NCBI GenBank assembly: GCA_013433145.1
Contig: CM024175.1
Span: 8,726,516 to 8,790,515, forward strand
Reading direction: 5' to 3'
Length of the DNA stretch: 64,000 nucleotides
DNA from: Ascaris suum
Lineage: Eukaryota > Nematoda > Chromadorea > Rhabditida > Ascarididae
Shown: positions 32,291-50,400 of the stretch, piece after piece
How the letters are laid out: every line of letters starts with the position of its first letter
Position numbering within the stretch: position 1 is the first letter of the stretch
Program-made: the position numbers and the translations under genes
Notes under the pieces: model-generated
Databases searched by the model: none
The model's input: the letters and a program-made list of their open reading frames with translations, nothing else
What the model was told of the DNA's origin: nothing

Positions 32291-32372
32291 AATCGATCGT
32301 TTTGAAAACTGCAACAATGACCAAGACAGTAAAAATGTTCCATTTGAGGAAGATTTTCAGCATTTTGGGCAA

Positions 32373-35326
32373 AATTTGAATATGCAGTCGTATGCAAATT
32401 CAATCAACTCTGACACTGCCAACAAAACTTGCTTGTTTAATTCCTTTAATTACATCATAATTTAACCTTTTCTATACTGCTTTCTGATGTTTTCCATGAT
32501 TGCTGAATTAGCCAATCAGGAACGATGCAGCATTACAGCATGTGTGATGTATCGAAAAGTACCGAGATATATGCGCGTTGCAAACATTCTTGTGGAAGAC
32601 TCTTAATTCCTTCTCATTCAATTATTTTTTCCTCATCGGAATTCATCTCCTTTCAACGAGACGCCCTTGAGCGCACTTTTCGTCACGTTTCATAGCTCGA
32701 ACTCCGCTATCAACCATCGATGAACGAAGGCGGTGGCAACCAACAAGCTCCGTTTCTGATTCTTTCACCATTTCTCGTTAGATCTCCGGTTTCTTGGTCC
32801 CAAACCTGTTTAGTGGGTGGAAAGAGCCAATCTTTGTTGTATCATACGCAAACTGTGAGAAATGGATCAAGTTACATCATACTATCGCATGTTATAAGAA
32901 AACTTCTCCATACAACCTCGCACAATCTTTTCTTTTTGCATGAACAAGGAGGTGGTTCAACAGTGATGAGGAGAGCAACGTTTAGTCGAAAAACATAAAT
33001 CCTTCTAAAACCCTGCGCAAAACCCTTGCGGTGAGGAGATGCTTATTACAACGTATTTCCAGACATCGCACAACAATATTTTTCCGCATGACTCTATATG
33101 CATTACCCTATATAGTGTATGCAAATGTTGCGGAAAATGTTCCATCGAAAAATGAAATCACCAAAAATGATGTTTGGTATTGTGTTAAACTCCAAGTAAA
33201 ATTAAATGAAAATTAAAATAATTCATTCGATAAGAAGGCAAGTATAAGCCATCTCATAAGTAAATCAGTTAGTTACACAAAGCATTCCTGTGAGAATGAG
33301 ACAAAAAAACCGTTCTTCAATGATATAATCGATTATGTTGTATAAAATCAATGATTAGCACAGCGTTATGTAAGAGAAGAACACCATAAATAAATAGGCT
33401 ACGCTAATATTTATTCAAATGAATACAATAGAAATAAAAAAATAAAATCATGCATTTCATACAACTTCGAATAATCTAACTAATTTTTTTGAGTTTTTAT
33501 TGGTCTCTATTTTGCTTTTCGCATAATTCAGTTATTCCCATCCGGGTGATTTCTGCAATTTTTGCTCCCATCCATTTCCTGCTAACTGTCCTTACTCATC
33601 TTCTTCCCCTCCTTCCCCCCACCTGGCCTTAAAAACATTTTGTTAACTATTTACTAGCACTTTTCCTTTCTATCCTTCTCACTCACCAAAACTATGAGCA
33701 CATATAGAGACGTTTCGAGATTCCACGTATGCAAATTTTATGCGCCCGACTTAGTCAAACGATTCGAAATTGTAAAATAAGGAATGATATCTGAAATGAC
33801 AAATCCAACAATGATTGAATAATTCATACAAAAATAAGAAAAGGCGAAATAAGTCACATTATTGCTCGATAACAAAAAACGATATCAATGAAGATCGTAT
33901 GCAATATTTTCTCTCGAAGAATTTTTATGTGATTCTTCGGGTAAAACAATTCAGTTTCTACCAAGGAAATTGAGACATTGCTCGATAATTGGCAAATGCC
34001 ATTTTGATGAGAGAAAAAGGATCTATCATGCATTGATAGCCAAAAACGCCTAAATTATCTGCTTTAAAGAGCTATTTGCTAAACTCATAGTTGCCACTAT
34101 CGCAACCTCGTCAACCAGAACTTTTCTGCTTTAAATTCGTATACTTCATTCCTGCTGCTATTTGCACCATATGTTCTACTAAGATATATCCAGTCTTAAG
34201 CAGATAAAAACAGCTGCATTAAACCTTCAAATTTTTCTGATTTTGAAATGCTCGCAAATGGATTACAACAAAATAGGGGCGACAACACACATTGATATGC
34301 TGCATATGAAAGGGAAAATGATAGAAAAGCTAATATACAGATACATTGGAGAAAAACAATAGAGAAATTTGCTTTTTTCTCCATAAAAATATTGGGAAAC
34401 GAAAAAGGGACTGTAGAATGATTTAAAAAACTGCAAACACTTTAGAAAAAAAAAAGAGAGAGAAGCTCGCATTTCAAAATAGACAAGCATCGCAAGAGTT
34501 TTGCACTATGTGCTTTGATTATCGCTCATTCGACCAACTATTATCATAAATGACGCATTAAATCATTCAATAACATCCTCAGGGAATGGTGCGATCATTG
34601 TGCCATTATGATTTTAATTCATCTTTTCAAATTTCTCTCGCAATATTGTGTGATCATTTTATTTGGCATTCGAATTGTTTTATCATACGGAAAGGAATTC
34701 GTCGTTTGAATACGCGAGAAGCAACACTCCATTGCTTCAAAGAGAAAAAAAAAACAACTAACAAAATAAGAAAACAAATGCGGTTCATATGAAACAATGC
34801 AAAGAAACAACATCACTGTTGAGGTCTTTATTGCTCTAATCGAGCGTGTTTACCCCTATTTGATTTGTTCTTCATCGATTTTCCCATATTTATAAAAAAT
34901 TATCAATTATATTTGTTTAAAATATAATAAAATACTTGATGAATAAAACAGGCGTTAAAATAATAATTTAAATTCAATTGTTAAATAAGAATAAAAGCTA
35001 AAAATACCTCAATAGTTTATTAAATAATAGAAAACTAGACGCGTTCATAAGTCCATTCCAGATGCACTCTGAAGAAATATTCAAGTATGAAGAGGGGGAG
35101 TTCCTATTCCGCTCTAATGTCTTTCAAAATTCTTTCGAAAACTTTCAGCGGTGAAAAAGAACCCAAGTTGCGCTTATAACATGAAAATTTCCATCATTCA
35201 TTTAAGGAAATTTGCATATTGGAATAAATTAAAGAAATGACTTCTAATATTTGAATGAAGCGCCTTCCAGATATCGTTTCAAAAGATTTGCCAATAGCGA
35301 ACGTTTTGTTGAGATATCACGAATGC
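32373..35326. other. Intergenic, nothing recognised
   Basis: AT-rich sequence between two minus-strand genes. Open frames (for example 32720-32998 plus) have no motif or splice context. Confidence 0.5.
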
Positions 35327-40248
<4,922 letters not shown>

Positions 40249-40510
40249 ATTTAGCCTCAGTAGATTTATACCATGAAACTTGTTTTATATTTATAAAGGG
40301 TGAAAAGTTTTTGAATAATCAGACCCGATCTGTACCCATATGAATGTATTTTTTCGCGAAATACATTGATGTGTACTTTAATTATCGAATCATGAGCCAC
40401 AAACTCTCTTTAATATGTCAAATAAAGTTCCCATAAAAGAATTCGCAAATTGATTTTTTTTCCTAATGAAATACGTTGGAAAAAAACTGTGAACATGGAA
40501 TATGTAAATT

Positions 40511-40625
<115 letters not shown>

Positions 40626-41835
40626 TTGGTCTCAAAATGTTTCTTAACAACTTTTCAGTCATTTTCGTAATAGGCAACTCACATGTGCGTGCCAAAAACG
40701 CAATGTTTCAGGCAATAATGCTGTTGGCTCATCAAAGTTGTTCATTAGAACCATCGCGCTAAAATATTAATTAATCAATCAGCGTTATACCGCTTAATCG
40801 TCGAGAAAACTGCAATTCCACAAAAATTTGTCTTCATTGATCATGAATTCATTTTTTTAAGGTAAGGTTTACATACGATTATTACAAATATGACAGCATC
40901 GGATGAAGGAAAAGCGCCTCATCGAATGGTCTAATTTTGCATATTATCCTGCAAATTTCCGGCCAACAAGAAATCGCTAATATTCTCATTGTTTGCGTTT
41001 TCTACCCTTTTTTTTCGCACAATATTCGCAAAAATTCTTGGCTAACATTTACTAGACGAAATTATCATATTGAAGATATTTGCTCTATCTTTCATAACAA
41101 GCAAAGGATGTGCACAAAAATTAACTCACTTTTGCAAATTAAATTTTCTTAAAATAACATATATAATAATTGCACAACAAAGGTTTGAACATTCGGCGAT
41201 GCATAAAGTCATGGTTATTGGTAGGTCTTCTTATTTGGGGACGAAACTCTATGTTCATAGTCTAACTGCCAAATTCACTCTCAACAGTCAAGAAACAAAT
41301 GATACATTGATTGCAATATTGAGGCTAGGTCCTGTTTTGATGAAAAAAAACTGCAATAAAATCATCATCGAAAAGTTTTGCATAAATTTCATTTTTGCTA
41401 TATTCTGAAAACAGCAACTCTGAGATTATTAGTTGTAACCATTATGGAACTTCAACGTTATATGAATGTAATGGCTGGATTAACGTTTAAACACATCAAT
41501 TTATAAATATTAGACAGTCATATATCGGTTTGTATCATGCACACATCATTAGATCATTTGCTATTATTAAATCATTTAGTTCAAGTCATTTCTTTGACAT
41601 AAACACAATTTTACCACTCTCTCAAAATTTTCGCTAACAGTTAAAAAGTTTTTTTGAAGTCAGCTTAGATACTCCATACAAAAGTCCACTTATTCATTGA
41701 GAATGATTCAATATCTCACACGGATCGATGAGGAACGCTAACGAAATTTTATATGAGTTAATTTTGAAGCCTTAATTTTATATCGAAACAAGGCAAAACG
41801 TTAGCACTACTCATACACATTGAAGAGCGAAAATT

Positions 41836-44800
41836 CTAACGGACATTCCGCACTGATAATGAAAGAAACTCAGAAATTGCAAGTGCCGACCACATCAAAC
41901 TTTAAGGCAAAAATAAATCAGTGAATGCAGATAGGGCATTCGCAAATCTGCATCAGTTTAGCCGCAATCACTTAAAACAGAGCCACAAAGATTGCCAACC
42001 TCACCGATCTGTTGCGCATGTGTACTTCAAACGAGCAGTTTATGGCATATTATTTACCTTGAGGGAGCGCACCTCGATCCGACTGGATCAATGAAAAGGA
42101 ATGCCATTCCCACGAGTGATTGAGCCGTTGCGAACGGCATTCCACCATGAAGGTCACGGATTTCTTTCGTCGAATATCGGATATAACCTAAGTGAAAATA
42201 ATTGCTGACAATCTACCGAATAATTCTTATCGCTTATCCATTTTTCAAAGAAATCTACTAAAAGAGCAAAATTAGACGAGTTTTGAAATTAAAATTGCGT
42301 TAAAAAATATTACTTACAACATATGAAAGTATGCTGCAAGGAAGTCACACAATTCAACGACTGCTATATTGTGGCAGTGAATATCTTCATCGCTAATCTC
42401 ATCAATTAGGCAACATGAAAGATCTATGGAATGAACGATATTAGAAGTATTCATGCGTTTTTCTCTTATTACTCGATGATGCTAAAGAATTCATTATATA
42501 TAAGTCAATAGTTCCCTCACTGTCGATAATCTTCACACACAAAAAAGGAACGTTTAGTGGTGGAATATACATATTTATGAAGTACAAACAAGAAGAAAAA
42601 AATCAGGGTCGTGTTGGTTACTAAGTCAATACCTGCACTGAAAATACGAAGAGAGCATCCAAGAAGTACAACGGCAGTCATTGATTGCAATGATTTTCAC
42701 TGAATGCGGTACGATTGATGGATTCGTTGACTGAGTACGCTCTTGAAAATAAACTAACCCGCAGTCTCATTTGAGTGGATAACTTCAGCGCTTCGCTTCA
42801 CGTTTAAATGTAGAGCGTCGAACAAAAACGCTCGAAAAATTCCGAACTTCATACTTCAAGGTTATCATACTTCATACTTCAAGCTCATACTTTAAATATA
42901 ACAACTTCATATTTCGTAAATTTTGAAGGTTGAGTACGAAAAATTGAAATCGCGAATGAAACCGCTATTTTTAGTGCAGATATTGACCTTAATTCAACTT
43001 TAACACAACAAGTTAGCACTTTAGCTTCAACTTTAGCACTATTAACGCAATTTAGAGCGCTATTTTCAAGGTGCCCCCAAATCAGCTGTAGATGTTGACT
43101 ATGTGCGATAAATTGAACAATAAAAACCGAGACCTTCTACTGTTGTGGCTTATGATGTTTTTACGCATATGACTAACAAAACTAAAACTAAAGACAACTA
43201 CATATCCCTTCTTCCCATGGTGGAAATGAGAAGCCATATACATCTGTCAATGCCTCCTCTGAGCAGAAAAAAAAAGCAGAATGAAATGATAGGCTTTCAC
43301 GTTTTCCAGCATAAATCTAATGTGATATGGAGAAGGCAAGCTCACAAACTGTCGGTAGGGCAAGATAGTTGGACAGACCGTCGAGCAAAGCTGACGTGAT
43401 AATGGTAATTCAAGCTGAATAGCGGAAATTTTTTTCCTCGAGTTCTGTAATTCGCTTTTAATGTTCCTAATTGGCGGAAATTAGCTCCATTGTTCTTCCT
43501 CCCCCTCACACAGGGATGATCCCTGAGGAGATTTTGAGTAAAAGCAAGTTGATACTTTTGATGCGATTAGAAACAGTAACGCAACACCTTCTATGTGAAT
43601 TATGACAGGCCATAAAGAGTAATAGCGGACATAATGCAGGGTTGCCTGATAATTCTTTTTTTTCGTACGTTTGCAACACCTTATTTTCACAAACCATCTA
43701 CTCACCATATGCATTCGTTCGCGATCTGGCGGTATAAGCGTATCTCGCTTGAGCAGCATATTTTCCCTGCGAAGAACAAGTCCTCAAATCGTTGAACACA
43801 TTAAATACGCGTTGCTTCATTCGAATAAAGCGAAACGTGAGTGTGATCAAAGAACGACGTTACAACACAGCATTACCCAAACAAATAACAATCTACAAAG
43901 ATGGATTTCAATGCGCTATGATATCCAGAAACAACCACATATGCATTCCACTAGAGAAGCACATTTTCAAAGCTCCCAATGCAACATGCGAAAGCTAAAC
44001 TCTTTTATGCATTCTGCTCTTCATCGATTCGAACAAACATCATATTCTTTATGTTAATATTACAATAATGCAGTGAGACCTTTTGTTAGGATAAAAAGGA
44101 ATGGAAGGATGAGGAAACAGAGAGGAGGGACATGCGGTGACAGCGAAGACCGAACTCTGAGGATGCACCCAAATCAAAAAGACGTAAAATTCCGTTCTCT
44201 TTCCTTAGAATCCACCTTGAATACTTCAAGAGATCGGTTCATTACTGTCCGTGGGCGGCGACTTGGTCAAAACTTGCAATTTGTAAAGAACAACCATTCC
44301 GGCTATAAAAACCATTCGACGATCTTATCACAGTGACTAGTGATGAACGACTAGAATGTATCAAAAGAGCTCTCAATGGGTAATCAAGAAAGCCAATGAA
44401 GAGGCACTCTCATGAGCATATAGCAACAAGTATAATACGCCCCGATACAATAGAAAGAAATTAAATGAATAGAATTAAGCGATGAAGATGCGCTCCCATT
44501 TTATATCACTACTATTATATCGCTCTACACCTCATGAGCCAAATAATTTATCGCATACAACAATTCCGAGGAATTTCTGGTTGACAATTGGGCTCGTCCT
44601 TATCGTAATACCCCAATAATAAGATTTCGTGGAACAGTTGAAGGCATCAACTAAAAAACCACTGTTTACTTCACTCCCATTGCCTCGATAAAAGCACTGC
44701 ATTCTAAGCTAGTACCCCCTTCATACTGCCCATCAATCACCAAACAAAAGAATGTCTGTTGATGCAATCGAAATCCGACGTGCACCGCTACACTTAAATG

Positions 44801-46872
44801 CATTTCTGGAAAGACGTATCGTCGAACATATGCGGATTAAGTACTTCTAAAAAATCATAAAATAAATAATAAAAATAAAGGTTTGATTTTATCCTTTGCT
44901 TCCATCGGCATTAGAATAGCTAGTGAACATTAACTGATGCCTATTCAATGCGAACATAGCATAAATGATGCCGACGTACAGCTACACGCTGCGGTACTTG
45001 ATAAAGCGCTTGAGAATACATTGCAAACGTGACTTAAGGAGGACAGAAATACGAGGACAATAGCAAAACCTAGTTTTATACTAAATTATGTGATTCTCGT
45101 CGAAGATAAAACCCGAAAAAAATAAGCGAAGCAAAGACGTCTTACTGGCAAGCTTCAAGGAACTAATCCCTAATCCCTTCTCGATTCTTATTAAAATAAG
45201 TCGAAACGATGATCGTAAATAGCCAATGAGAATGGGTAATCGAAATCATAAACAACCCATCATTTTGTTTTTTCATTCTCTTTTATAAATAAATGTACGA
45301 AAATGAAGAATATGAGTGAAATGATCAAATATTTTGAAGGAATGATCGGAAATTATTATTCGCTTTAAGCTGTTTAAAAGCTCGGATTATTCAAGCTCAA
45401 CTGGTTTCCACTTATTTATTAATTTTGGAGTCAACATTTCTTTCGTCTCAAAATAATCATTAAAAAAATCATAGCATCACAATTTAAAAACGAAAAGCAC
45501 TACGGAAATGTCGACAATATTTGAATAGAAGAAAATTTCAATATTGCCCACTAAAAGTATGCAAGCACAAATTCACCGGTGTGCCTAGAAATTAGCGATG
45601 ATAATGAATGAAACCGAATCGAATGAAACTCACATAAATATTTCGACAAAATAACGACCAAATGAGGTTTTTAAAAACGTTTTCCACTTTAAAATTGCTC
45701 TATTTCCCTTCTGCAATTCCATTCAGAAGAAAAATTGCCTAGGATTCAATGTAAAATTTAGCAAAGCCGAAATGTGATGATGGGTGTGCAAGGCCCCTCG
45801 CAATCGAGAAAGTATGTCAAAGCTTGCTTGAAATCAAACTAAACCTATTAAATGAAATCTGTCCATAATTAGACGAAAATAAAAAAGCTCATGCAAGAAA
45901 AAGAACGCTATGCTTTCATTGAATTATCTTTTCTTTGATTTAATTCGATCTCCGTACAATTTTGCAATCGCTCATTTTTCAATAATTATGAGATGCATTC
46001 AAAAGAATAGACTGCTAATAAAAGAGTTCACCTTGCTGGTGGTGTATTCTTTAGTACTATCATATAATCACCATAAACTATCACAAAGTAAAACAAAAAA
46101 ATCACCAAATGTACCCATTTATTCTTGTTTCTTGCATGAAAATATTAACTCAAATATCACATTTGCGATTCGAAAAAAGAAAGCATTTGCTTTAGGAAAT
46201 ATGATCATCGTTATTTATAATCTAATATACACAGAATTATAATACAGACGGCCGCTACTTGGCAATACAGCTTATTACTATGCCGAATATAAGTAAACAA
46301 ATAACCGGATCACTAGCAAGAGATCGAACTTCAATCACAAATCGCACAAACAGCAGAACCCACTGTTTAGTCAAGCAACACTTTAAGCCTCTAAACAGGC
46401 AACAACATTCATTGCAACACCATTAACAACGACCTCTAAAGATTCCTAGAAGCTAAATCTGTAATGGAGGAACCAGCAATATATGCAGTTAATGTTCGCA
46501 ACCATTGGCTAGAAAAATGTTCACTCTTCCGTATCATTCAAAGCTCATAAATTACAAAAAAGAGCTACTCAACACCTGAACTTTTTTGCAGCCAACAGAA
46601 GATGCTCATTTCAAGGTGCGCTCCCAAAGAACTGCAATACCTGAGGCCCTAAGTGCGACCAGCTTGAGAGTGAGTTGTCTTCAACGCATCTACTCATCTA
46701 TTGAGCATTACTTCTTCGCACTTTTTCTCCGCCTCAGCTGCCGATGAATGTCCGAAAGCGATGAATCGTTCGAATCTAACGTTAGTTTTGGTACATTTCT
46801 CTTCTCCTTCCTTTCTTCGAGAACCGATTGTGTCGCATGATCAAATCGCAGGAAACGTCGAATTTCATCCAT
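41836..46872 (-). CDS. Small basic protein with PP1-docking-like motif
   Basis: Exons: 46872-46712 (the exon may begin at acceptor 46945), 43766-43706, 42187-42058, and a short possible last exon 41852-41836. The phases agree and give about 122 aa. The N-terminal part is helical and charged (MDEIRRFLRFDHATQSVLEE), then Lys/Arg-rich (RRRKSAKKENMLLKRD). Next come LIPPDRERMHM and a third exon with RRKKSVTF, which matches the [RK]-x-[VI]-x-[FW] docking motif for protein phosphatase 1. The frame is open upstream of ATG 46872 to the acceptor at 46945 (FFEAGGQGRVTNEFEF), so the true start may lie further 5'. The last exon is only 17 nt and uncertain. It lies 3' of the sphingomyelin-synthase-like gene on the same strand, with about 0.5 kb between them. 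No family is recognised. Confidence 0.5.
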
Positions 46873-47414
46873 TGTTATGCGGGGAAAAGAGAGCGGGAAC
46901 TCGAACTCATTTGTCACTCGACCTTGACCTCCAGCTTCGAAGAACCTGAAAAAAAAGTCCACCGTTTAGCGCAAATCAAAAGCACACGATTAAGTAACAT
47001 CTAGCTCATCCATATAATTGAATGGCATATTTACTAAGAAGCAGATGAAAAATTAGGAGTAGCCTGGAAAAATAACATGCACATGCACCAGATCGCATCA
47101 AAGAACGACCTCCGTTCTTCTTGCATCCTGAGGCCGCCAAATGACGAACTCAAGATAAATCCATAAAATATGATTGGGAGGATCCGTCGACGAACCACCT
47201 GCTATACAAAGCCGCTAGAACATCAGTCAGGCAGCTGCTGTCTGCTACTCAGATACATCCACCATGTACTTTACGATTTTCGCAGAAAAACGAGATAGAT
47301 AGTCGTATTAAACGAATTTTGTAATGGTGACCACTGCGCTAATAAATCTTCATAGGTGAATACCGCCAAACCTTTATCTTCATAAGGGGCAATAAAGTGA
47401 TTAAAATCAACGAA

Positions 47415-50400
47415 TTATATTAATATAATATTCATTGATGCATACCATCCAAGTGGAAACCAAATCCTCATTCTATGATCATTTGAAGTGAGATTATAGT
47501 GATTGTAGGCATATGCATGATAATAGAGAAACATGCGCGAAGATATATAGAATGCGATAAACACATCGATACTGTAATGCTCATGGCCAGCCAGGATAAA
47601 AAATATACCAAACAGGTTAAGCACCCAGGTGATTGTGTGTAGACCATGCCATGTGTCCGGTGTATCTGAAATGTGCAAAGCATTAAACCGCGATATTCCC
47701 CAGTGTAGGTGGATGCAACGGGCAGCGGGGTGTAAACAAACAGGCCGATGGAAAGGGCTAGAGAAAGTGTATGGAAAAAAGGAAGTGAAGGAAAGCCTCC
47801 TGTCAATAACTCATAACGTCTAACGATATGACAAAAATGTCGGCTCACCGATAATCTTACTACAAGTTACGCGACGGATTACGCAATCAAACACTTAGTG
47901 ACAAAAAACAGTTACTTTAGCTAATCATTCCTCGCATACACTCTCATTATCCAAACCCAACTCTCTTTCCTTATCCTTAATTTCGGGTGATTATTTCCGC
48001 GAAAATGCTTCGTCGATGAAATCTCTTAGGATGAAATGAATTCGGTAAATTACGTCCTGTATGCAAATAAAGAGAGAAGCTTATTTTAAAAGAATGAGGA
48101 GTAAGGCAAACACTGAATTAATCAAGTAAACAACGCGCAGGAAATCTCTGAATGGAACTACTATAAAGATTTAGCTCGCAATATCAAAAACAAACATTCA
48201 GTGATGAAATGGTTGAGGAGAGTGACGGCAGTGGTGTGCCCACTAAACATGTAGTCGCCACATGTGCGTACTCCTTGAATCGACATACCTAATCTTGACC
48301 ATATATGATACGCCTGCCATAACTTTGCTGGCAGTGACCCATAGCTCTGCAAACACAGGCCTTAATGATCACTCCTCCTTGCTTCTCCTCATTATATGAT
48401 TGCTTCACTCTCAATGTTAGCTTGCTCAAAAATGCACATCAAAGCGCATCGCTGTGCCTGCTTTGTAGGGTAAGGTGCAAAAAAAAAATCAGCTGCTTTA
48501 TGATATTTGTCAGCAAGTTACAATCACCCAGAAGTCAATACGTAATTAAGTTTACTAAAACCTGATTCGCTTCCCCGTATAAGCGTTTCAGCTGCGAGTG
48601 TCTGCGGGCAAGCGCGCCCCATCCTCACGTCCTCTAACCCCACCATAATAGCGCAAATGCGCGGTGGTGGAAGTGCATTTCGCTATTACTGAATAATGAT
48701 CTCGTATCACGAGACTCGACTCGGTTCTATATTCTAAAAGAAAAGCGCCTGAAAATATTGCCGGAAGGTGGAACTTATTTCCAAATGGATTACGATACAA
48801 TGCTGGTAAACAATACGAACCTTCGCACGGCACTCCAGATGTACTCCAGGTACCGATAATGATGTTATCATCATCGTAACACACCGTAAAAGAAATACCG
48901 TGCCCACTAAAGAAAACATCCGACGCATTATTACCACTCTGAAAGTACCATGAACTTCACGTACCCATGTGTGTGAGCTATAATGCCCTTTAGTGACAAA
49001 ACAACAACCGCAGGACATCAAACCTCTTAATTTGCAGCGACACGGCTGTTTAAGTAGATATTTTAATTGCTTGAGACCCATATAGATAACTTACAGCCGA
49101 ATAAATAGTTAGTAAGCCGAAACGAAACTACGAGTATGGACCAGTATGGCTGGGTACATTTATCTAATAAAGTTGCCGTACCTTTTATTATTAGCAGTGA
49201 TTTGGCATTTCTTACTCCATCCAACAGACGGATAATATGCTTCTTCTAATAGAACTTTGCAAGAGTATTGAAGGAAATTAAGATTCGACCACCTTCTCCT
49301 AATCTTCTGGAAAGTTAGCCAAAGTTTGCACTTGGGACCGGATTCAAAGGTGGAAAGACTCAACGCTGAATCTAGTAGTCATAGCAGTCTTTGCATAGCA
49401 AACGAACCACCTGTGTTTATGAAAGAATAGCGTAGTGAACCAAATAGTGCATAGCGTGACCGCAATCAATTCGCACATTTCGAATGCCCACGGTATCAGC
49501 GGCAGATTATCGAGCACTATATCAGGCAGTGGAGGGTACGTCTTCATATCTGAAAGGCGAACAATCGGCGTTACAAAAACGCTTCAAAAATATTAGAATC
49601 GCCCATCACGCTCCTACTGCACTTCTATATTGACGCATAATGGCTATGTCGTATCCGTTTTTATGTATGTATGTGGGCGCCGTTTATGTGATTGCTTGAA
49701 ATTGAATATCGATAAAGCTAACTTTACAAATTTCGACAACTGTAATCTACAGCATAAAGCAACCTTTATATCAAATTCCAGATTATTGCGTCAACTCTCA
49801 ACTAAACAAAAGATGCTTAAACACGCTTGAAGATCGACAAATCTGCATATACTATTAACTGATTTTATGAGAAAACGCAGAAAAAAAATTATTTTGCCCC
49901 AGAACCAACATGGATAAGAGATTTTCGGTTCAAATACGAATGCATTCTTATATAACTTTTATTAACTATTCATACCTGATAAGCGGGTAAAAAAACGCAT
50001 ATCATGGCAGTTCTTCAGGAGCGCTTTTCATTCATTTCAAAAACATGCATAATTACTTCACAACTTTCTGTAATTTATACTAAATTGTAACGCTTATGTT
50101 TGCTGCCTGCAGACCGATGCTTACTATGTTTACTATCTAAATCCTTGATCACTTTTTCTGTAATATCGCATCGTCTATCACCATTCTCTGCCCAGTCGAC
50201 AACTACACTCTTTTCCTCCCGAATGGGTTTTCAGTGAATTTTTCGAATCCTAGAATGATAAACCACAACGGAGGCCACTTGATTAAATCCCCCCCTCGAA
50301 GAAAAAAAATGTAAATATTGCTTTCTGTTAATTGCAAAATATAAGTGACTGAACACCTGATCATCGATTTTTCACTCAATTTCACTTAATCTATTCGACA

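Noticed and set aside
32265..32372. N-terminal extension of the SH2 protein with a hydrophobic helix (start at 32372)
   Set aside because: A splice acceptor lies between it and the next ATG at 32264, and cytosolic SH2 kinases of this type lack such a segment; kept only as an alternative.
47060..47220. Minus-strand open segment (LWIYLEFVIWRPQDARR) between the SMS-related gene and the next gene
   Set aside because: Protein-like for about 30 codons, but its end does not match the phase of the exon at 46945; it may be 3' UTR.
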